NCBI RefSeq assembly: GCF_023091745.1
Contig: NC_068922.1
Span: 24,528,001 to 24,592,000 of the forward strand
Reading direction: 5' to 3'
Length of the DNA: 64,000 bases
DNA from: Budorcas taxicolor
Lineage: Eukaryota; Chordata; Mammalia; Artiodactyla; Bovidae
Part shown: in pieces, positions 20,088 through 31,754 of the stretch
Position numbering within the stretch: the first letter of the stretch is position 1
How the letters are laid out: every line of letters begins with the position of its first letter
Made by a program: the position numbers and the translations under genes
The notes under the pieces: model-generated
The model's database searches: none
What the model was told of the DNA's origin: nothing
The model's input: only the letters and a program-made list of their open reading frames with translations

Positions 20088-21289
20088 TAAATGAGCATTT
20101 AAGATCGTCTTTTAGAGAAGGTCTGGGAGCACCAGTATGACCTGTTGGGATTGCAGGTAAAATTCAAGACATTTCTTAATACAATAAAGAAGTCACTTGC
20201 TTTTTCATGTGATTGAAATAATGTAATCTATGTTCCCTGGAAAGAATTTGAGGAGCAGGGTCAGAGCAGCAGAAATACAGAGCAGGCATTTAGGCTTGGG
20301 TAGTAAGAGAGGGCATGGGTTGCTAACAGCCTAGTGTCACTTCACCGTTCTGTGTAAACACAGTGACACAGACACGCCTGCTTCAGCCAGTCTGTCGGTG
20401 CTGTTTTCCTTAGAATGGCACTCTCTCTCCTGAGCTGTCTGAACGGTACCCACCATGGCGTGGCCAGCTATAGAGCAAACCACAGCAATGTGATTGTCAC
20501 TCATTTATTCTTAGGAACAGAGGTCAGCCCCGGGAACTGTCCTTTCCTGGGATGGCCTTTGAGTTCACAATGACTTGTGACAGCCAGCCTCAGTCTTAAT
20601 GGAGACTTCTTTTTACTGAGAAGAACTCCCCCAGAAGGCTCTGCATTTGGCTTCTTTACTGTGGGGCAGATAAAGGAGCTGTCAGACCAAATCATGCCCA
20701 CGAAGAGACATCCTCCCAAGTACATGAATTTATGCTGTCAGAGAAGACGCGCCGAGCTCCGGTACTGGCTTTCCACCCAGTGCTTTTCTGTTCCTAAAAA
20801 AGGAAGAAGAGGCTTTCCCTTGCTCCTGTATTAGCCCTGCCCCCACATATGCCTTATAAACTTTTATGGGGGGCTGGAGTGCTTTTTAGATGGAAGTTGT
20901 GGGGGTGAGGAGAGTGGGAAGATGATTTAATTAGAGGATCGGGGGCTGGTATGGAGAGATAAGTGAGGGGATTGCTCAGGGGCCCTTGGAAAGTCCAGGG
21001 ATGGTGGAGTGAGAGGCAGGCTACCAGGGAAATTCCTGCTTCCAGAAGAGTGTTGGCATTCTTCATTGGTGTACACTCCAAGAGAGGACAAATCAGCCAG
21101 ATTCTTTAAATAGACTAATAAAAATATTACTTCTCCTGTTCCTTTTCTAATTCCGTCTTTACATACTAGGGAGGCAGATAGTCAAATGGAGAAGCATCCA
21201 GGGGAGGGTGCGGGGGTGGAAGTAACTGCTTCCTCCTCCTTCCATCTGTGGTCCTCACATGTGCAAGGCAAGGCAGCCAGTTTGTACTC
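20088..21289. other. No gene identified; repeat-poor, GC-richer
   Basis: About 1.2 kb without recognisable repeats. An 85-residue frame at 20577-20834 begins MTASLSLNGDFFLLRR; I do not recognise it and see no supporting splice context. Confidence 0.45.
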
Positions 21290-21600
21290 ATGCTTTCAAC
21301 CCTTCATTCACCCAACCGACGTTCACCAAAGCTCCCTGGAGCCGCCACTTCCTAGATGCTGGGGGAGCAGCAGTCCACACCGATGGCATTTCCTGCACCA
21401 GTGGAGGGCTGGACACAACGCTGAAGCAGGTGTGCCGAATCAGGAGGGAGATCCCAAACCGCCTGAGGGCTCAAGCAAGACAGCCCTAGGAAGGGGACAC
21501 TGGGGCCAAGGTTTGAAGGATGGGTAGATCTTGGTGGAAGAAAACGTCTTCTTAGTGGCAGCATGCAGCTTACAAAGGGTCCTACGTGAGATGTGAAGGG
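21290..21600 (-). mobile_element. L2 LINE 3' region, antisense
   Basis: Starts near cttcattcacccaaccgacg and passes through ttcctagatgctgggggagc. This is the complement of the L2 3' end, though much decayed. Confidence 0.5.
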
Positions 21601-22599
21601 GCAAAGGGGTACCTCTGAGGCCAGTCATCAGTGCACACATTTCCCTCTTTCTTCTCCACCTTGGCGCATAATCCTGATGACAGCTCTTACTCAGCCATTA
21701 TGGTTCTGTGGGCATCATCGATGCCACGGCAAGTCCTCCTCCCTCACCCTGTGTCACCCCAGCCTGGGCTTGGGGACAGCGTGACTGCCCGTCAGCCTCA
21801 GTGTCTAGATCCAGGACGATTCTCCTTTGCAGTCAAACCCATTCAAAATGAAGAGAAAATGAAGGCGAGATGCCTGCTTTGTGATGTTTGACAGCACTCT
21901 GTATCCAGCTTCGGTGCAATCCATATCCCCAGCCCAGTGCCAGGGCAGGGCAGAGCTGGGCTCAGCTGCCAGGGAGCTGGCCTGGGGGGTGGGACATCTG
22001 TAGTTATGCTCTGATGCTGTCTTGCTCCAGGGAGGTTTGGAGTATAGCTGTAAGTGTGAGTCGTTTGATCTATTTATTAATTGAAGAATTGAGCAGGATA
22101 TCTCAGTGAGAATGCCTTGAGGGAAAAGTAAAGAAATTATAGATCAGACCTGAAATAGCCAACGCTGGATGATGTACAGGAAAGGGAGAATCTCGCCAGA
22201 GAAAAGAGAAGGGGAGGGGAGGGGAGGAGGGAGGAAGAAAGAGAAATACCTGGCAGGGGGGAATGGAAAGTAGGAAAGCAAAATTGCACAGAAAGAAACT
22301 AGGGGCAGTGATCAATGCAGCGGGGAAGTCATATAGCTAAAGAAAAAGAAGTGCTCCTTGGACTTGGAAATAGATAGGTCATAAACAACCTGGGCACAGA
22401 CTGCTAGTGATTGCCATGGATTGAGGTGCAAACAGTTTATCTGTGAGGAAGAAGGGAGAGAGAGGGTGGTAACTGTAGGAAGTCGTGGATTTATAACAGA
22501 GGCTTTTTGTTATTTGGCTTTAATATTATAGAGATGTGGATATGTTAAAATGCTATTAGGAACAGAAAAAAAAAGAGATGAGGGGAGAACTGGTGTAGT
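21601..22599. other. No gene seen; purine tract 22199-22247
   Basis: Unique-looking and moderately GC-rich to 22000, then A-rich. Holds a G/A-only run of about 49 nt. No recognised protein or repeat. Confidence 0.45.
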
Positions 22600-22775
22600 C
22601 CAAGTGCATCCAAGCTGGTCCTTAATTTTGGCACATGTACCATGGCAATTAATGAAAGATGATAATATTAGGGGATGCTGGGTGTAGGGTAGGTGGAAAT
22701 TCTCTGTACTCTTTTTTACAACTCTTCTGGAAATCTACAACTATTCCAAAACAAAAGGTTTATTTTCACTTGAGC
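22600..22775 (+). mobile_element. Old L1 3' UTR end, sense
   Basis: Contains aattctctgtactctttttt and ctattccaaaacaaaaggtt, the ending typical of L1M-type 3' UTRs. Confidence 0.68.
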
Positions 22776-23411
22776 TATTGGAAAGATGACTCTAAGGAGA
22801 GAGAAAAGAGTAGGACTGGGAGGAAGCCAGGGCCAGTGACCAGACCTAGGAGGGAGATTTGAGCAGAGAGAGAAGTACATTTGTAGATGTGATGGTGGTA
22901 AGTTCAAGGCCATTTCCTGGAAGGGATATATCAGAGAGAAGCATTGATCATTGGCTAATTCGAGGGGGAAAGAAATGGAAGATAAAGGGAGTGGAGATTT
23001 TTTTAAAAAGCCGCACTGTATAACGGGACAGAAAGAATCAGAGGGCTATGTGGAATATCTGATCACTGTGGGTGTATTACAGACATTTACCATATGCCGG
23101 TTTTCCATATTCTGTTGGATCACTTACTAATAGTCAGCCTCTGATTGAATATACCCCAGTCCAGGTTATGGACTCAGAACGTCTGCTTGCTCCATTCTAA
23201 TGAAAATGTTCATGTGAAGATAGCTTTACAGATTAAGTAATGTCCAGTGAGAGTGGCTGACACAGGATGCCTCTGTTCAACTTCACGTCAGCTATGGGTC
23301 TTCGGGAAGTTAAATGAATGCTTGTTCATCCTTGGCCTCCATCCTTGGCTCTGAGCATTTCTGACTCAACCACGGTCTGATGATCTCTCCTCCGAACTAG
23401 CCAACATCCCT
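22776..23411. other. No feature seen
   Basis: Unassigned sequence, A/G-rich to 23040. The block 23255-23330 faintly suggests MIR but is too weak to call. Confidence 0.4.
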
Positions 23412-23624
23412 ATTGTTGTTGTTTAGTCGCTCAGTCATGTCCAACTCTTTTGCGACCCCATGGACTGTAGCCTGCCAGGTTCCTTTGTCCATGGGATTCT
23501 TCAGGCAAGAATAGTGGAATCAGTTGCCATGCTCTCCTCCAGGGGATCTTCCTGACCCAGGGACAGAACCTGAGTTTCCTGCATTGCAGACAGATTCTTT
23601 GCTGCTGAGCCACTGGAGAAGTCC
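23412..23624 (-). mobile_element. Bov-tA SINE, antisense
   Basis: Runs from attgttgttgtttagtcgct to the complement of the tRNA-like head, gagccactggagaagtcc. Confidence 0.9.
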
Positions 23625-25351
23625 TTTGCGTGCTAGCACCACTTCAGCAGAAGGTAGATTTATCTCACTATATTGCAATCCCTTATATAATGAGATTGAT
23701 TTACTGCTGTAAATTTATCTATTTGTTCATTTAATGCTGTAGGGCTAGATTAAAATAAGCTCATTGTATCTTTCAAATGTTCAGTATAAAAGCACTTCCA
23801 TATAAAGGTTATTAGAAGGAATAAGTGACCAGAGGGTTTCTTACCAATGTAGCTTAGGAACAGATTCTTATACCCTGGTAAACTGGAATTGAAAATGTTT
23901 CGTTCATTGTTTCTTTTCTTTCTCTCACACACGTGCACTTTTTATGCAATAGAATATAGGCACCCTTATGGGGCCCCCCACATTTTAATGTTATAATTTT
24001 AGACCATACTTCATAGTTCATTTTAACATGTTGACAACCCTGTAGTGGCTATTATGCTCCAATTTAACAGGAAATAGTAGAGGAAAACTCAGAGAAGGAT
24101 AGCATTCCACAGAGACCCTCAATTGATTCAACATGCAGAATGGAAGATCTACTGAATTTCAGTTTCCAAAGCCACTCTCATTCACCAAAAAGGACCCACT
24201 ATGACTTTGGTCCATCCAGTCGCCAGGGCAGTCAGGCTTCCTACTCCAGGGGACATGGGGACTCAGGGTCAGATTCTCCCAGTGCTGGTCCTGTGAGTCC
24301 CCGACAGCAAGCCTCCAATCTGGTCAAAAGAGGCGGGTGGATGAAAGAGGAGATTCTCGACTGCCGTAGGAGGCAACAGGGAACAGGTGTGTTGGGGCAG
24401 AGAGACAGACAGACAGACAAGACAGCAGGACTAAGGAACAGATCAGAGATCTGGAGTCCAGGACTCTGGCCATGTGAGTAGAAAGTGACTTGCCTTTGAG
24501 CTGGGAAATTCCATTTCCCAGAACTTGTCTGTCACAGTCAGTATGGAAAGAAAGGTCAGAGAAGTGGAGCTGGCCAGAGAGCTCCAAGGAGGTAACACAA
24601 GCCTTACCCCTGGCACTTCACCCACAGCCAGCTGTCCCAACAGCTGTCACTGACAAATGACACTTGCTTCCCACCCCCACTGCTCATCCCAAGGCTGATC
24701 ATTCAGGGAGGACAGGGAGAGTGATTCCATCTCCCTGGAGCTAGGAGTGGCCTCTGTCTCCAGGTTGCCTTTGGTGAGATTTGATCACCTGGTTACTCTG
24801 TTTTGAGGTTCACACTGCGTATCATTTTTATCTGTACAGACATATGTGTGTATATAATGAGTTAGACCAGTTTTAGCTTAAAAGTTTAAAAATAGGATTC
24901 GTTTCTTCAATTGAGAGGTAACACATGTTTTACCCCACTATTCTTAGAGGGGAAAAAAAAAACCCAAGATGCAAAGGAAAAATTGGCTTATCTCATCCAC
25001 CATGTGAAAAGCAAATGGAAAAACAAGCAGCCAAATGGCACTTGTCATGATAATGTAGCATAACTGACCCTCCGCCAGTCCTTTTGGGCAGCTGTTTTTA
25101 GCTGGGATAACCTTTGCATGAGGCCTTTGCAGGGTCACAGCTGAGACCGCTTGGGAATGTCACCATTCCCACGGCTGCTTTATCAGGAAGGTATCCATGA
25201 GCCCTTGCGCCTTGGCAGAGCTGCCCCCAGCAGATCCTGCTCAGGACAAAATAGCCGAGTCCAGAGTATTCCCAGCCTTGGATGGAACATGAGTGATTTC
25301 ACATTTCATATATCATAATTGTTTTGTGATATTTAAGAATTTAAAGAAGAA
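23625..25351. other. Longest gene-free, repeat-poor interval of the left half
   Basis: About 1.7 kb without a repeat I can name. One 113-residue, serine-rich frame at 24140-24481 begins MEDLLNFSFQSHSHSP. I do not recognise it and treat it as unproven. A (CAGA)n run lies at 24403-24420. Confidence 0.45.
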
Positions 25352-25615
25352 TGTGCTGTTCATTGTTTTTCAGTTTCTCAGTCGTGTCTAATCTTTGCAC
25401 CCCATGGACTGCACCGTGCGAGGCTTCCCCATCCTTCACCCTCTCCCAGAGTTTTCTCAAACTCATGTCCATTGACTCAGTGATGCCATCCAACCATCTC
25501 ATCCTCGGTTGCCCCCTTCTCCTCCTGTCTTCAATCTTTCCCAGCATCAGGGTCTTTTCCAGTGAGTTGGCTCAGGTGCCCAGTGTGTTGGAGATTCAGC
25601 TTCAGCTTCAGCTTC
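25352..25615 (-). mobile_element. BovB LINE 3' end, antisense
   Basis: Landmarks are actcatgtccattgactcag and cccagcatcagggtcttttc. It ends in a cagcttcagcttcagcttc run near 25590-25612. Confidence 0.85.
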
Positions 25616-26023
25616 CAATGCACTGTCAATACACCAGCAAAAAAAAAAAAATGCCCCCAGAGAGCAAGTCTACTGTGAGCGTATGTTCAGATGGTGGTCT
25701 TTGCATGAGTGTGGGTGCTCCAGAGTCAGAGCTGGGTGTCCCTGACCCAGGCATGCACTCAATCATTTCAGCAGCTGGCATGCAGTGGGACTCTTACACC
25801 AACTGGGAAAGGATGATTTCTCTGCAAGACTGGACCAGAGAGATAGAACTCCACTTCCCTGTAGCTGGATCCCAAAACAGACAACTGCAGGCTCCTCTGA
25901 AACAGCCCTGGTTTCTGATTCAGTGAAGAGGCTCCATTAAAAGAGCCCTTTGGGTTCTCCTGGCTCAATATGATTGAAAGATTAGTTTGAGATTCAAGCA
26001 CATTGTCATCACTTCCTTCTCTT
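25616..26023. other. Unassigned; A13 run near 25640
   Basis: Separates two BovB copies. An open frame running from the BovB fragment to 25926 crosses it, but matches nothing I know. Confidence 0.42.
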
Positions 26024-26039
26024 ATGGTGTTATCATGTA

Positions 26040-27296
26040 CTGCTGAAGCCTGGCTTGGAAAATTTTGAACATTACTTTGCTAACGTGTGAGATGAGTGCA
26101 ATTGTGCGGTAGGTTGAGCATTCTTTGGCATTGTCTTTCTTTGGGATTGGAATGAAAACTGACCTTTTCCAATCTGTGGCCACTGCTGAGTTTTCCAAAT
26201 TTGTTGGCATATTGAGTGCAGCACTTTCACAGCATCATCTTTTAGGATTTGAAATAGCTCAACTGGAATTCCATCACCTCCACTAGCTTTGTTCGTAGTG
26301 ATTCTTCCTAATGCCCCCTTGACTTCGCATTCCAGGATGTCTGGCTCTAGGTGAGTGATCACACCATTGTAGTTTTCTCAGTCATGACGATCTTTTTTGT
26401 ATAGTTCTTCTGTGTGTCCTTACCACCTCTTAATATCTTCTGCTTCTATTAGGTGCATACCACTTCTGTCCTTTATTGTGCCCATCTTTGCATGAAATGT
26501 TCCCTTGGTATCTCTAATTTTCTTGAGGAGATCTCTAGTCTTTCCCATTGTATTGTTTTTCTCTGTTTCTTTGCACTGATCACTGAGGAAGGCTTTCTTA
26601 TCTCTCCTTGCTATTCTTCAGAACTCTGCATTCAATGGGTATATCTTTCCTTTTTCATTTGCCTTTTGCTTGTCTTCTTTTCTCAGCTATTTGTAGCCTC
26701 ATCAGACAACCAATTTGCCTTTTTGCATTTCTTTTTCTTGGGGATGGTCTTGATCACTGCCTCCTGTACAGTGTCATGAACCTCCATCTACAGTTCTTCA
26801 GGCACTCTGTCTATCAGATCCAACTCTTGAATCTGTTTGTCCCTTCCACTGTATAATTTGTAAGGGATTTGATTTAGGTCATACCTGAATGGTCTAGTGG
26901 TTTCCCCTACTTTCTTCAATTGAAGTCTGATTTTTGCAATAAGGAGTTCATAATCTGAGCCACAGTCCGCTCCCAGTCTTGTTTTTCTGACTGTATAGAA
27001 CTTCTCCATCTTCAGCTGCAAAGACTATAATCAATCTGATTTCAGTATTGACCATCTGTTGATGTCCATGTGTGGAGTCGTCGCTTGTGTTATTGGAAGA
27101 GGGTGTTTGCTATGATCAGTGCATTCTCTTGGCAAAACACTGTTAGCCTTTGCCCTGCTTCATTTTGTACTTCAAGGCCAAATATACCTGTTACTTCAGG
27201 TATCTCTTGACTTCCTACTTTTGATTCCATTCCCCTATAATGAAAAGAACAACTTTTTTGGGTGTTAGTTCTGGAAGGTCTTGTAGGTCTTCACAG
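26040..27296 (-). pseudogene. BovB endonuclease and pre-RT region, inverted segment
   Basis: On the minus strand, a frame at 26788-27021 reads GADCGSDYELLIAKIRL and then RPFRYDLNQIP. These are the C-terminal endonuclease landmarks of BovB (GSDxxL block). A second frame at 26072-26362 gives ITTNKASGGDGIPVEL, the start of the RT region. Frames are broken by shifts and stops, so this is a relic. It forms the 5' half of the twin-primed copy. Confidence 0.85.
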
Positions 27297-27299
27297 AAA

Positions 27300-27360
27300 G
27301 AAAGGGGAGGCTTTCTCTGAAAGGGGAGAGGCTCTCAGTGAAAGGGGAGGCTTCAACAGT
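27300..27360. repeat. Three iterated filler units at the inversion junction
   Basis: gaaaggggaggctttctct (27300-27318), a 21-nt variant (27319-27339) and a 21-nt unit (27340-27360) all share gaaaggggaggct-type cores. The last unit runs straight into BovB sense sequence. The extra copies are not part of BovB as I remember it. Confidence 0.75.
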
Positions 27361-27362
27361 AC

Positions 27363-28270
27363 GTGAACGTCCCGATGTTCAAGCTGGATTTAGAAAAGGC
27401 AGAGGAACCAGAGATCAAATTGCCAACATCTGCTGGATCATCAAAAAAGCAAGAGAGTTCCAGAAAAACATCTACTTCTGCTTTATTGACTATACCAAAG
27501 CCTTTGACTGTGTGGATAACAACAAACTGTGGAAAATTCTTAAAGAGATAGGAATACCAGACTACCTGACCTGCCTCCTGAGAAATCTGTATGCAGGTCA
27601 AGAAACAACAGTTAGAACTGGACATGAAGCAACAGACTGGTTCAAAGTTTAGAAAGGAGTACATCAAGGCTGTATATTGTTACCCTGCTTATTTAACTTA
27701 ATGCAGAGTACATTATATGAAATACCAGACTGGATGAAGCACAAGCTGGAATCAAGATTGCCGGGAGAAATATCAATAACATCAGATATGCAGATGACAC
27801 CACCCTTATGGCAGAAAGAAAAAAGAACTAAAGAGCCTCTTGATGAAAGTGAAAGAGGAGAGTGAAAGAGTTGGCTTAAAACTCAACATTCAGAAAACTA
27901 AGATCATGGCATCTGGTCCTATTACTTCATGGCAAATAGATGGGGTAACAATCGAAACAGTGAGAGACTTTATTTTTGGTGGCTCCAAAATCACTGCAGA
28001 TGGTGACTGCAGCCATGAAGTTAAAAGATGCTTTCTCCTTGGAAGAAAAACTATGACCAACCTAGACAGCATATTAAAAAGCAGAGACATTACTTTGCCA
28101 ACAAAGGTTCATCTAGTCAAAGCTATGGTTTTTCCAGTGGTCATGTATGGATGTGAGAGTTGGACTATAAAGAAAGCGAGCACCAGAGAATTGATGCTTT
28201 TGAACTGTGATGTTGGAGAAGACTCTTCAGAGTCCCTTGGACTGCAAGGAGATTAAATCAGTCAATCCTA
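27363..28270 (+). pseudogene. BovB reverse-transcriptase pseudogene, direct segment
   Basis: The 104-residue frame 27338-27652 carries VQAGFRKGRGTRDQIAN and FIDYTKAFDCVD. A stop follows at 27650-27652. A shifted frame carries the catalytic YADD motif at 27787-27798, which is intact here unlike in the 16.4-kb copy. The C-terminal GCESWTIKK block follows in the 27840-28256 frame. Frameshifts near 27700-27830 separate these blocks. Non-functional. Confidence 0.85.
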
Positions 28271-28584
28271 AAGGAAATCCGTCCTGAATATTCATTGGAA
28301 GGACTGATGCTGAAGCTGAAACCTCAGTACTTTGGCCACCTGATGGGAAGAGCTGACTCATTGGAAAAGACCCTGATGCTGGGAAAGATTGAGGGCAGGA
28401 GGAGAAGGGGATGATGGAGGATGAGGTGATGGTTGGTTGGCATCACCAACTCAATGGACATGAGTTTGAGTAAGCTCTGGGAATTGGTGACGGACAGGAA
28501 AGCCTGGCGTGCTGCAGTCCGTGGGGTCGCAAAGAGTTGGACATGACTGAGTGACTGAACTGAAATGAACAGATGGTGTTATCA

Positions 28585-29041
28585 AATCAGGGGTCCTGCT
28601 GCTTGCCACTTATGCATCAATCCTCATAAATGTTGGTAACAAAAGAAAGACCTTTTAATAATCTGGGAAGATTTTGGGCTAAACATTCCCCAAAGGCCAC
28701 CATTGGAGATTCTGCTTGGCTATGAAACTTTTAAAAGGAAGGAAGGAAGGAATCTCAGTCAGTCATTGAAATGGGGGTACAGAGTCATCAACTTCTTCTT
28801 ATCTTCCTGTACACTTCATTTTGTCCACACAGTTTGGTTACACAGTGTGCTCATGAGATTACTGAAAGGAGAAGCTAAGGAAGAGATCTGGTCATCTCTT
28901 AATTACATATTCTTCATTTCCACTTCTTTGATCTGTGGCAAGGACCGACAAGTTAGGCAAGGTACTGTGTGATTAAAAGATCTGAAAGATGTGCATGGAC
29001 TGGAGAAGAGTAGAGCATGGGGGTGCCTGGTTTAAAATTAG
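28585..29041. other. No feature seen; short (GGAA)n at 28736-28751
   Basis: Unique-looking flank of the twin-primed insertion. Confidence 0.45.
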
Positions 29042-29048
29042 TTACAAT

Positions 29049-29225
29049 GTGTTAGTCACTCAGTTGTGTCTGACTCTTTGTGACCCCACAGACTGTAGCC
29101 TGCCAGATCCTCTGTCCATGGAATTCTTCAGGCAAGAATACTGGAGTGTCTTCTCCAGGGATCAAACCCAAGTCTCCTGCATTGCAGGCAGATTCTTTGC
29201 CACCTGAGCCACTAGGGAAGCCCAC
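29049..29225 (-). mobile_element. Bov-tA SINE, antisense, slightly shortened
   Basis: Runs from gttagtcactcagttgtgtc to cctgagccactagggaagcc. A 7-bp duplication, ttacaat, lies at 29042-29048 and 29226-29232. About 30 bp of the central body is missing near 29145. Confidence 0.88.
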
Positions 29226-29232
29226 TTACAAT

Positions 29233-29804
29233 ATAGCTTTGCTAAAAGGGGCCTCCTGCTGAGGGCAGTCTCCTGAAAAGTGCTGCTTACAATGGTAGAT
29301 ACATTAATGCCTGTCTGCCCTTACACAGATACCTCATGTATGGTGCAAGGATCCCACTTAAACTTTGCAGGGAAGTCAGAATCTAGTCACCAGAAGACTC
29401 CAACATTGCCAATTTAAAATGTGTGTTGTTTCAAGACGGATGCTCAGCATAGTTTCTGCAGAGTTCAGTCATAGTCTTTTGCAGAGTCTAGTGATTTTCT
29501 TTCTTCACTCCAGCCTAAGTGATTTGGCTGGAGGTAATTGCCTATTCTTTTTCAGAACAGATGTCAATGTACTTGGTTCATAACCCTGCTTCTAACTTAT
29601 TATTAGCAAAACATTATTATTTGCCAGGCTGTGACTATGTGTATCCTTGACTCAGGAATTGAGAGCATCAGAATTCCACAGATATTAAAGGCTATGAGGG
29701 GGTTATGTTAATGACAGAATATGCTACTAAGGATTATGTCAGCCTGAGACAAAGTAAAGGAAAACCTAGCCAGAACTGAGGGCATTAACCATTAAAAGGA
29801 AGGT
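29233..29804. other. No feature seen
   Basis: Unique-looking sequence. No frame or repeat supported. Confidence 0.45.
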
Positions 29805-30285
29805 GTCTTATTCCATCTGGGCAGCTATGAGAGAAATATAGGGAATTCCCTGGCAGTCCCGTGGTTAAGTCTACATGCTTCCACTGCAGAGGGCACAGGT
29901 TCAGTCCCTGGTCAGGGAACTAAGATCCCACATGCTAAAAAGTGAAGTCAAATAAATAAATATATATATTTATAAATAAATAAGGAAGAAAAGTATCATA
30001 AGCTAGGAGGTGTGTAAAGAGCAGACATCTATTGCTTACTGTTCTGAGACCCCTCTTCCAGTTGCAGAGTGCTGATTTCTGATTGTGTCCTCACATGGCG
30101 GGAGGGGCAAAGGTGCTTTCTCAGGCCTCTTTCGGCAGAGCACTGGTCCTATTTATGAACACTGTGCCTTCATGAGTTCATCGCATCCCAAAGGGCCCCA
30201 CCTCTTGATACCATCGCCTTGGAGGTGAGATTCCAACATATGAATTTTAGGCGGACACAAACATTTAGACCATAGCAGAAAGGGT
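29805..30285 (+). mobile_element. Old mammalian interspersed repeat, split by a SINE
   Basis: Begins cttattccatctgggcagct and ends with acatatgaattttaggcgg and cacaaacatttagaccatag. I recognise this as a widely dispersed mammalian repeat, with a relative at 62830-63340, but cannot name its family with confidence. A CHR SINE interrupts it. Confidence 0.55.
29842..29985 (+). mobile_element. CHR-type SINE, sense, with AT-rich tail
   Basis: The head gggaattccctggcagtccc is followed by caggttcagtccctggtcag and aagatcccac. The tail has degenerated to an (AATA)/(TA) mixture at 29948-29985. Confidence 0.82.
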
Positions 30286-30389
30286 AACATGATACTTCAA
30301 AAGTACAGTAAAGACTTAGCTTTGATGCAGATTATAAGGGAAACCAAGTAGGACTTTTAAAAATAATAATTCTGTGCTCAGAATGTTGA

Positions 30390-30872
30390 GAGACATACTG
30401 AATGATAGACCCTAAAGATATCTACATCTTAATCCTGGAAGCTGTGAATGTTACTTTTTATGGCAAAAGGGACTTTGCAGCTGTGTTTAAATAAGGAATT
30501 TGAGATAGGGAGATTATCTGGGTGAGCTCTACATGTAATCTCAAGGGCCTTAAAATAGGGAGTCAGATGGAGAGCTCACTACACAAATCAGAGGGTATAA
30601 TGATAGAGAAAGAGATAGGGTGATGTGCTCTGAAGCTAGAAGAGAGGGTTCCAAGCCAAAGAATACAGGTGACCACTAAAAGCAAAAAAAGGCCAAGAAA
30701 CAATTTCTTTTCCCAGGAAGAAACCAAGCCGCTGACACCTTGACTTAAGCCCAGTGAAACTGATTTCAGACTTCTGACCTCCATAACTATAAGGGAATAA
30801 GTTTGTGTCATTTTAAGCCACTGGGTTTGCGGTAACTGTTTTACAACACCAGCAGGAAACTAGTACACCTAT
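30390..30872 (+). mobile_element. MaLR-type LTR (MLT1-like), sense
   Basis: The ordered blocks tggcaaaagggactttgcag (near 30462), the aagggccttaaaat region (30543), ttcagacttctgacctccat (near 30766) and ttttaagccactgggtttgc (near 30812), ending in aggaaactagtacac, fit MLT1-like LTRs. The exact subfamily is not determined. Confidence 0.65.
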
Positions 30873-31517
30873 CTTGATGTACCTTCTCAAGTGATTAAAG
30901 TTTGAAAATCCTGGAGACTGATCAAAGGAAACTACAATTACCGCAATCCCCAAAGAACAAGTGGAAAATTCTAATCATGAACATAAGGTATGCAAGTGAA
31001 TTAAGAGGCTTCTGCCTGAAAAGAAAATGTAAGATTGTTTAATACCTGGAAGAGGAAGACATAAAGGTTATACAAATTTTGTGACAAAAGGAGAACAGAG
31101 AAACAGCAGTAGAATCAGACTATTTCAGAAGGAAAGTCACCTTAAAGGCCATCCTATCCATCCTCCCATATTGCGGTGGAATGAATTTGGGCTGGAAGAG
31201 CTTCAGGAAATAATCCGGAGTCACAGAGCAGGGCCCCAGCAAACTGGGACGATACCTTTGCCTCTCGACCCCAGATTCCTCCAGGGGTTTTTCTCCCACC
31301 CCATTGTATTTAAAACTTCTGAAATAATCTGTAATGAAAAGAGAAATGAAATGCTGTAGATAAGATCAGGTGCATAAGGCCTCAGTAATAGGTGCTCAGC
31401 TCATTCTTCATTATGACCTTATCATCAGGGCTGAAAGACAGAGTAGAGGGCATTATTGCTATTTGCAAATGCTAGTGAATCCAGGTACAGAGTTTACTGT
31501 TATGGAAAAAAAGATAA
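30873..31517. other. No feature seen
   Basis: A-rich unique-looking sequence. A 92-residue frame at 31081-31359 has no recognisable domain. Confidence 0.45.
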
Positions 31518-31529
31518 CGGTTTCAATTT

Positions 31530-31742
31530 GAAAGTGAAAGTGAAGTTGCTCAGTCGTGTCCGACTCTTTGTGACCCCATGGACTGTAGCCTACCAGGCTC
31601 CTTGGTCCATGGGATTTTCCAGGCAAGAATACTGGAGTGGGTTGCCATTTCCTTCTCCAGGGGATCTTTCCGACCCAGGGATCGTACCTGGGTCTCCCTC
31701 ATTGTAGGCAGATGCTTTACTGTCTGAGCTACCAGGAAAGCC
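31530..31742 (-). mobile_element. Bov-tA SINE, antisense, with perfect 12-bp duplication
   Basis: Runs from gaaagtgaaagtgaagttgc to tgagctaccaggaaagcc. The duplication cggtttcaattt is identical at 31518-31529 and 31743-31754. Confidence 0.93.
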
Positions 31743-31754
31743 CGGTTTCAATTT

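Larger units (their letters stand above)
26036..28572 (+). mobile_element. Twin-primed BovB LINE with 5' inversion
   Basis: One insertion event. A perfect 12-bp target-site duplication, atggtgttatca, lies at 26024-26035 and 28573-28584. The left segment, 26036 to about 27297, is BovB in antisense (endonuclease and pre-RT region). The right segment, about 27345-28572, is BovB in sense (RT to 3' end). The element coordinate at the left edge of the inverted part (ggcttcagcagtac, complement) is the same as the start of the direct part (ggcttcaacagtac near 27349), so the two pieces abut in the parent element. That geometry is the hallmark of twin priming. Confidence 0.9.

Noticed and set aside
26453..26856. 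Hydrophobic plus-strand frames resembling membrane proteins
   Set aside because: They lie antisense to the inverted BovB segment. The hydrophobicity comes from the T-rich complement of A-rich LINE sequence.
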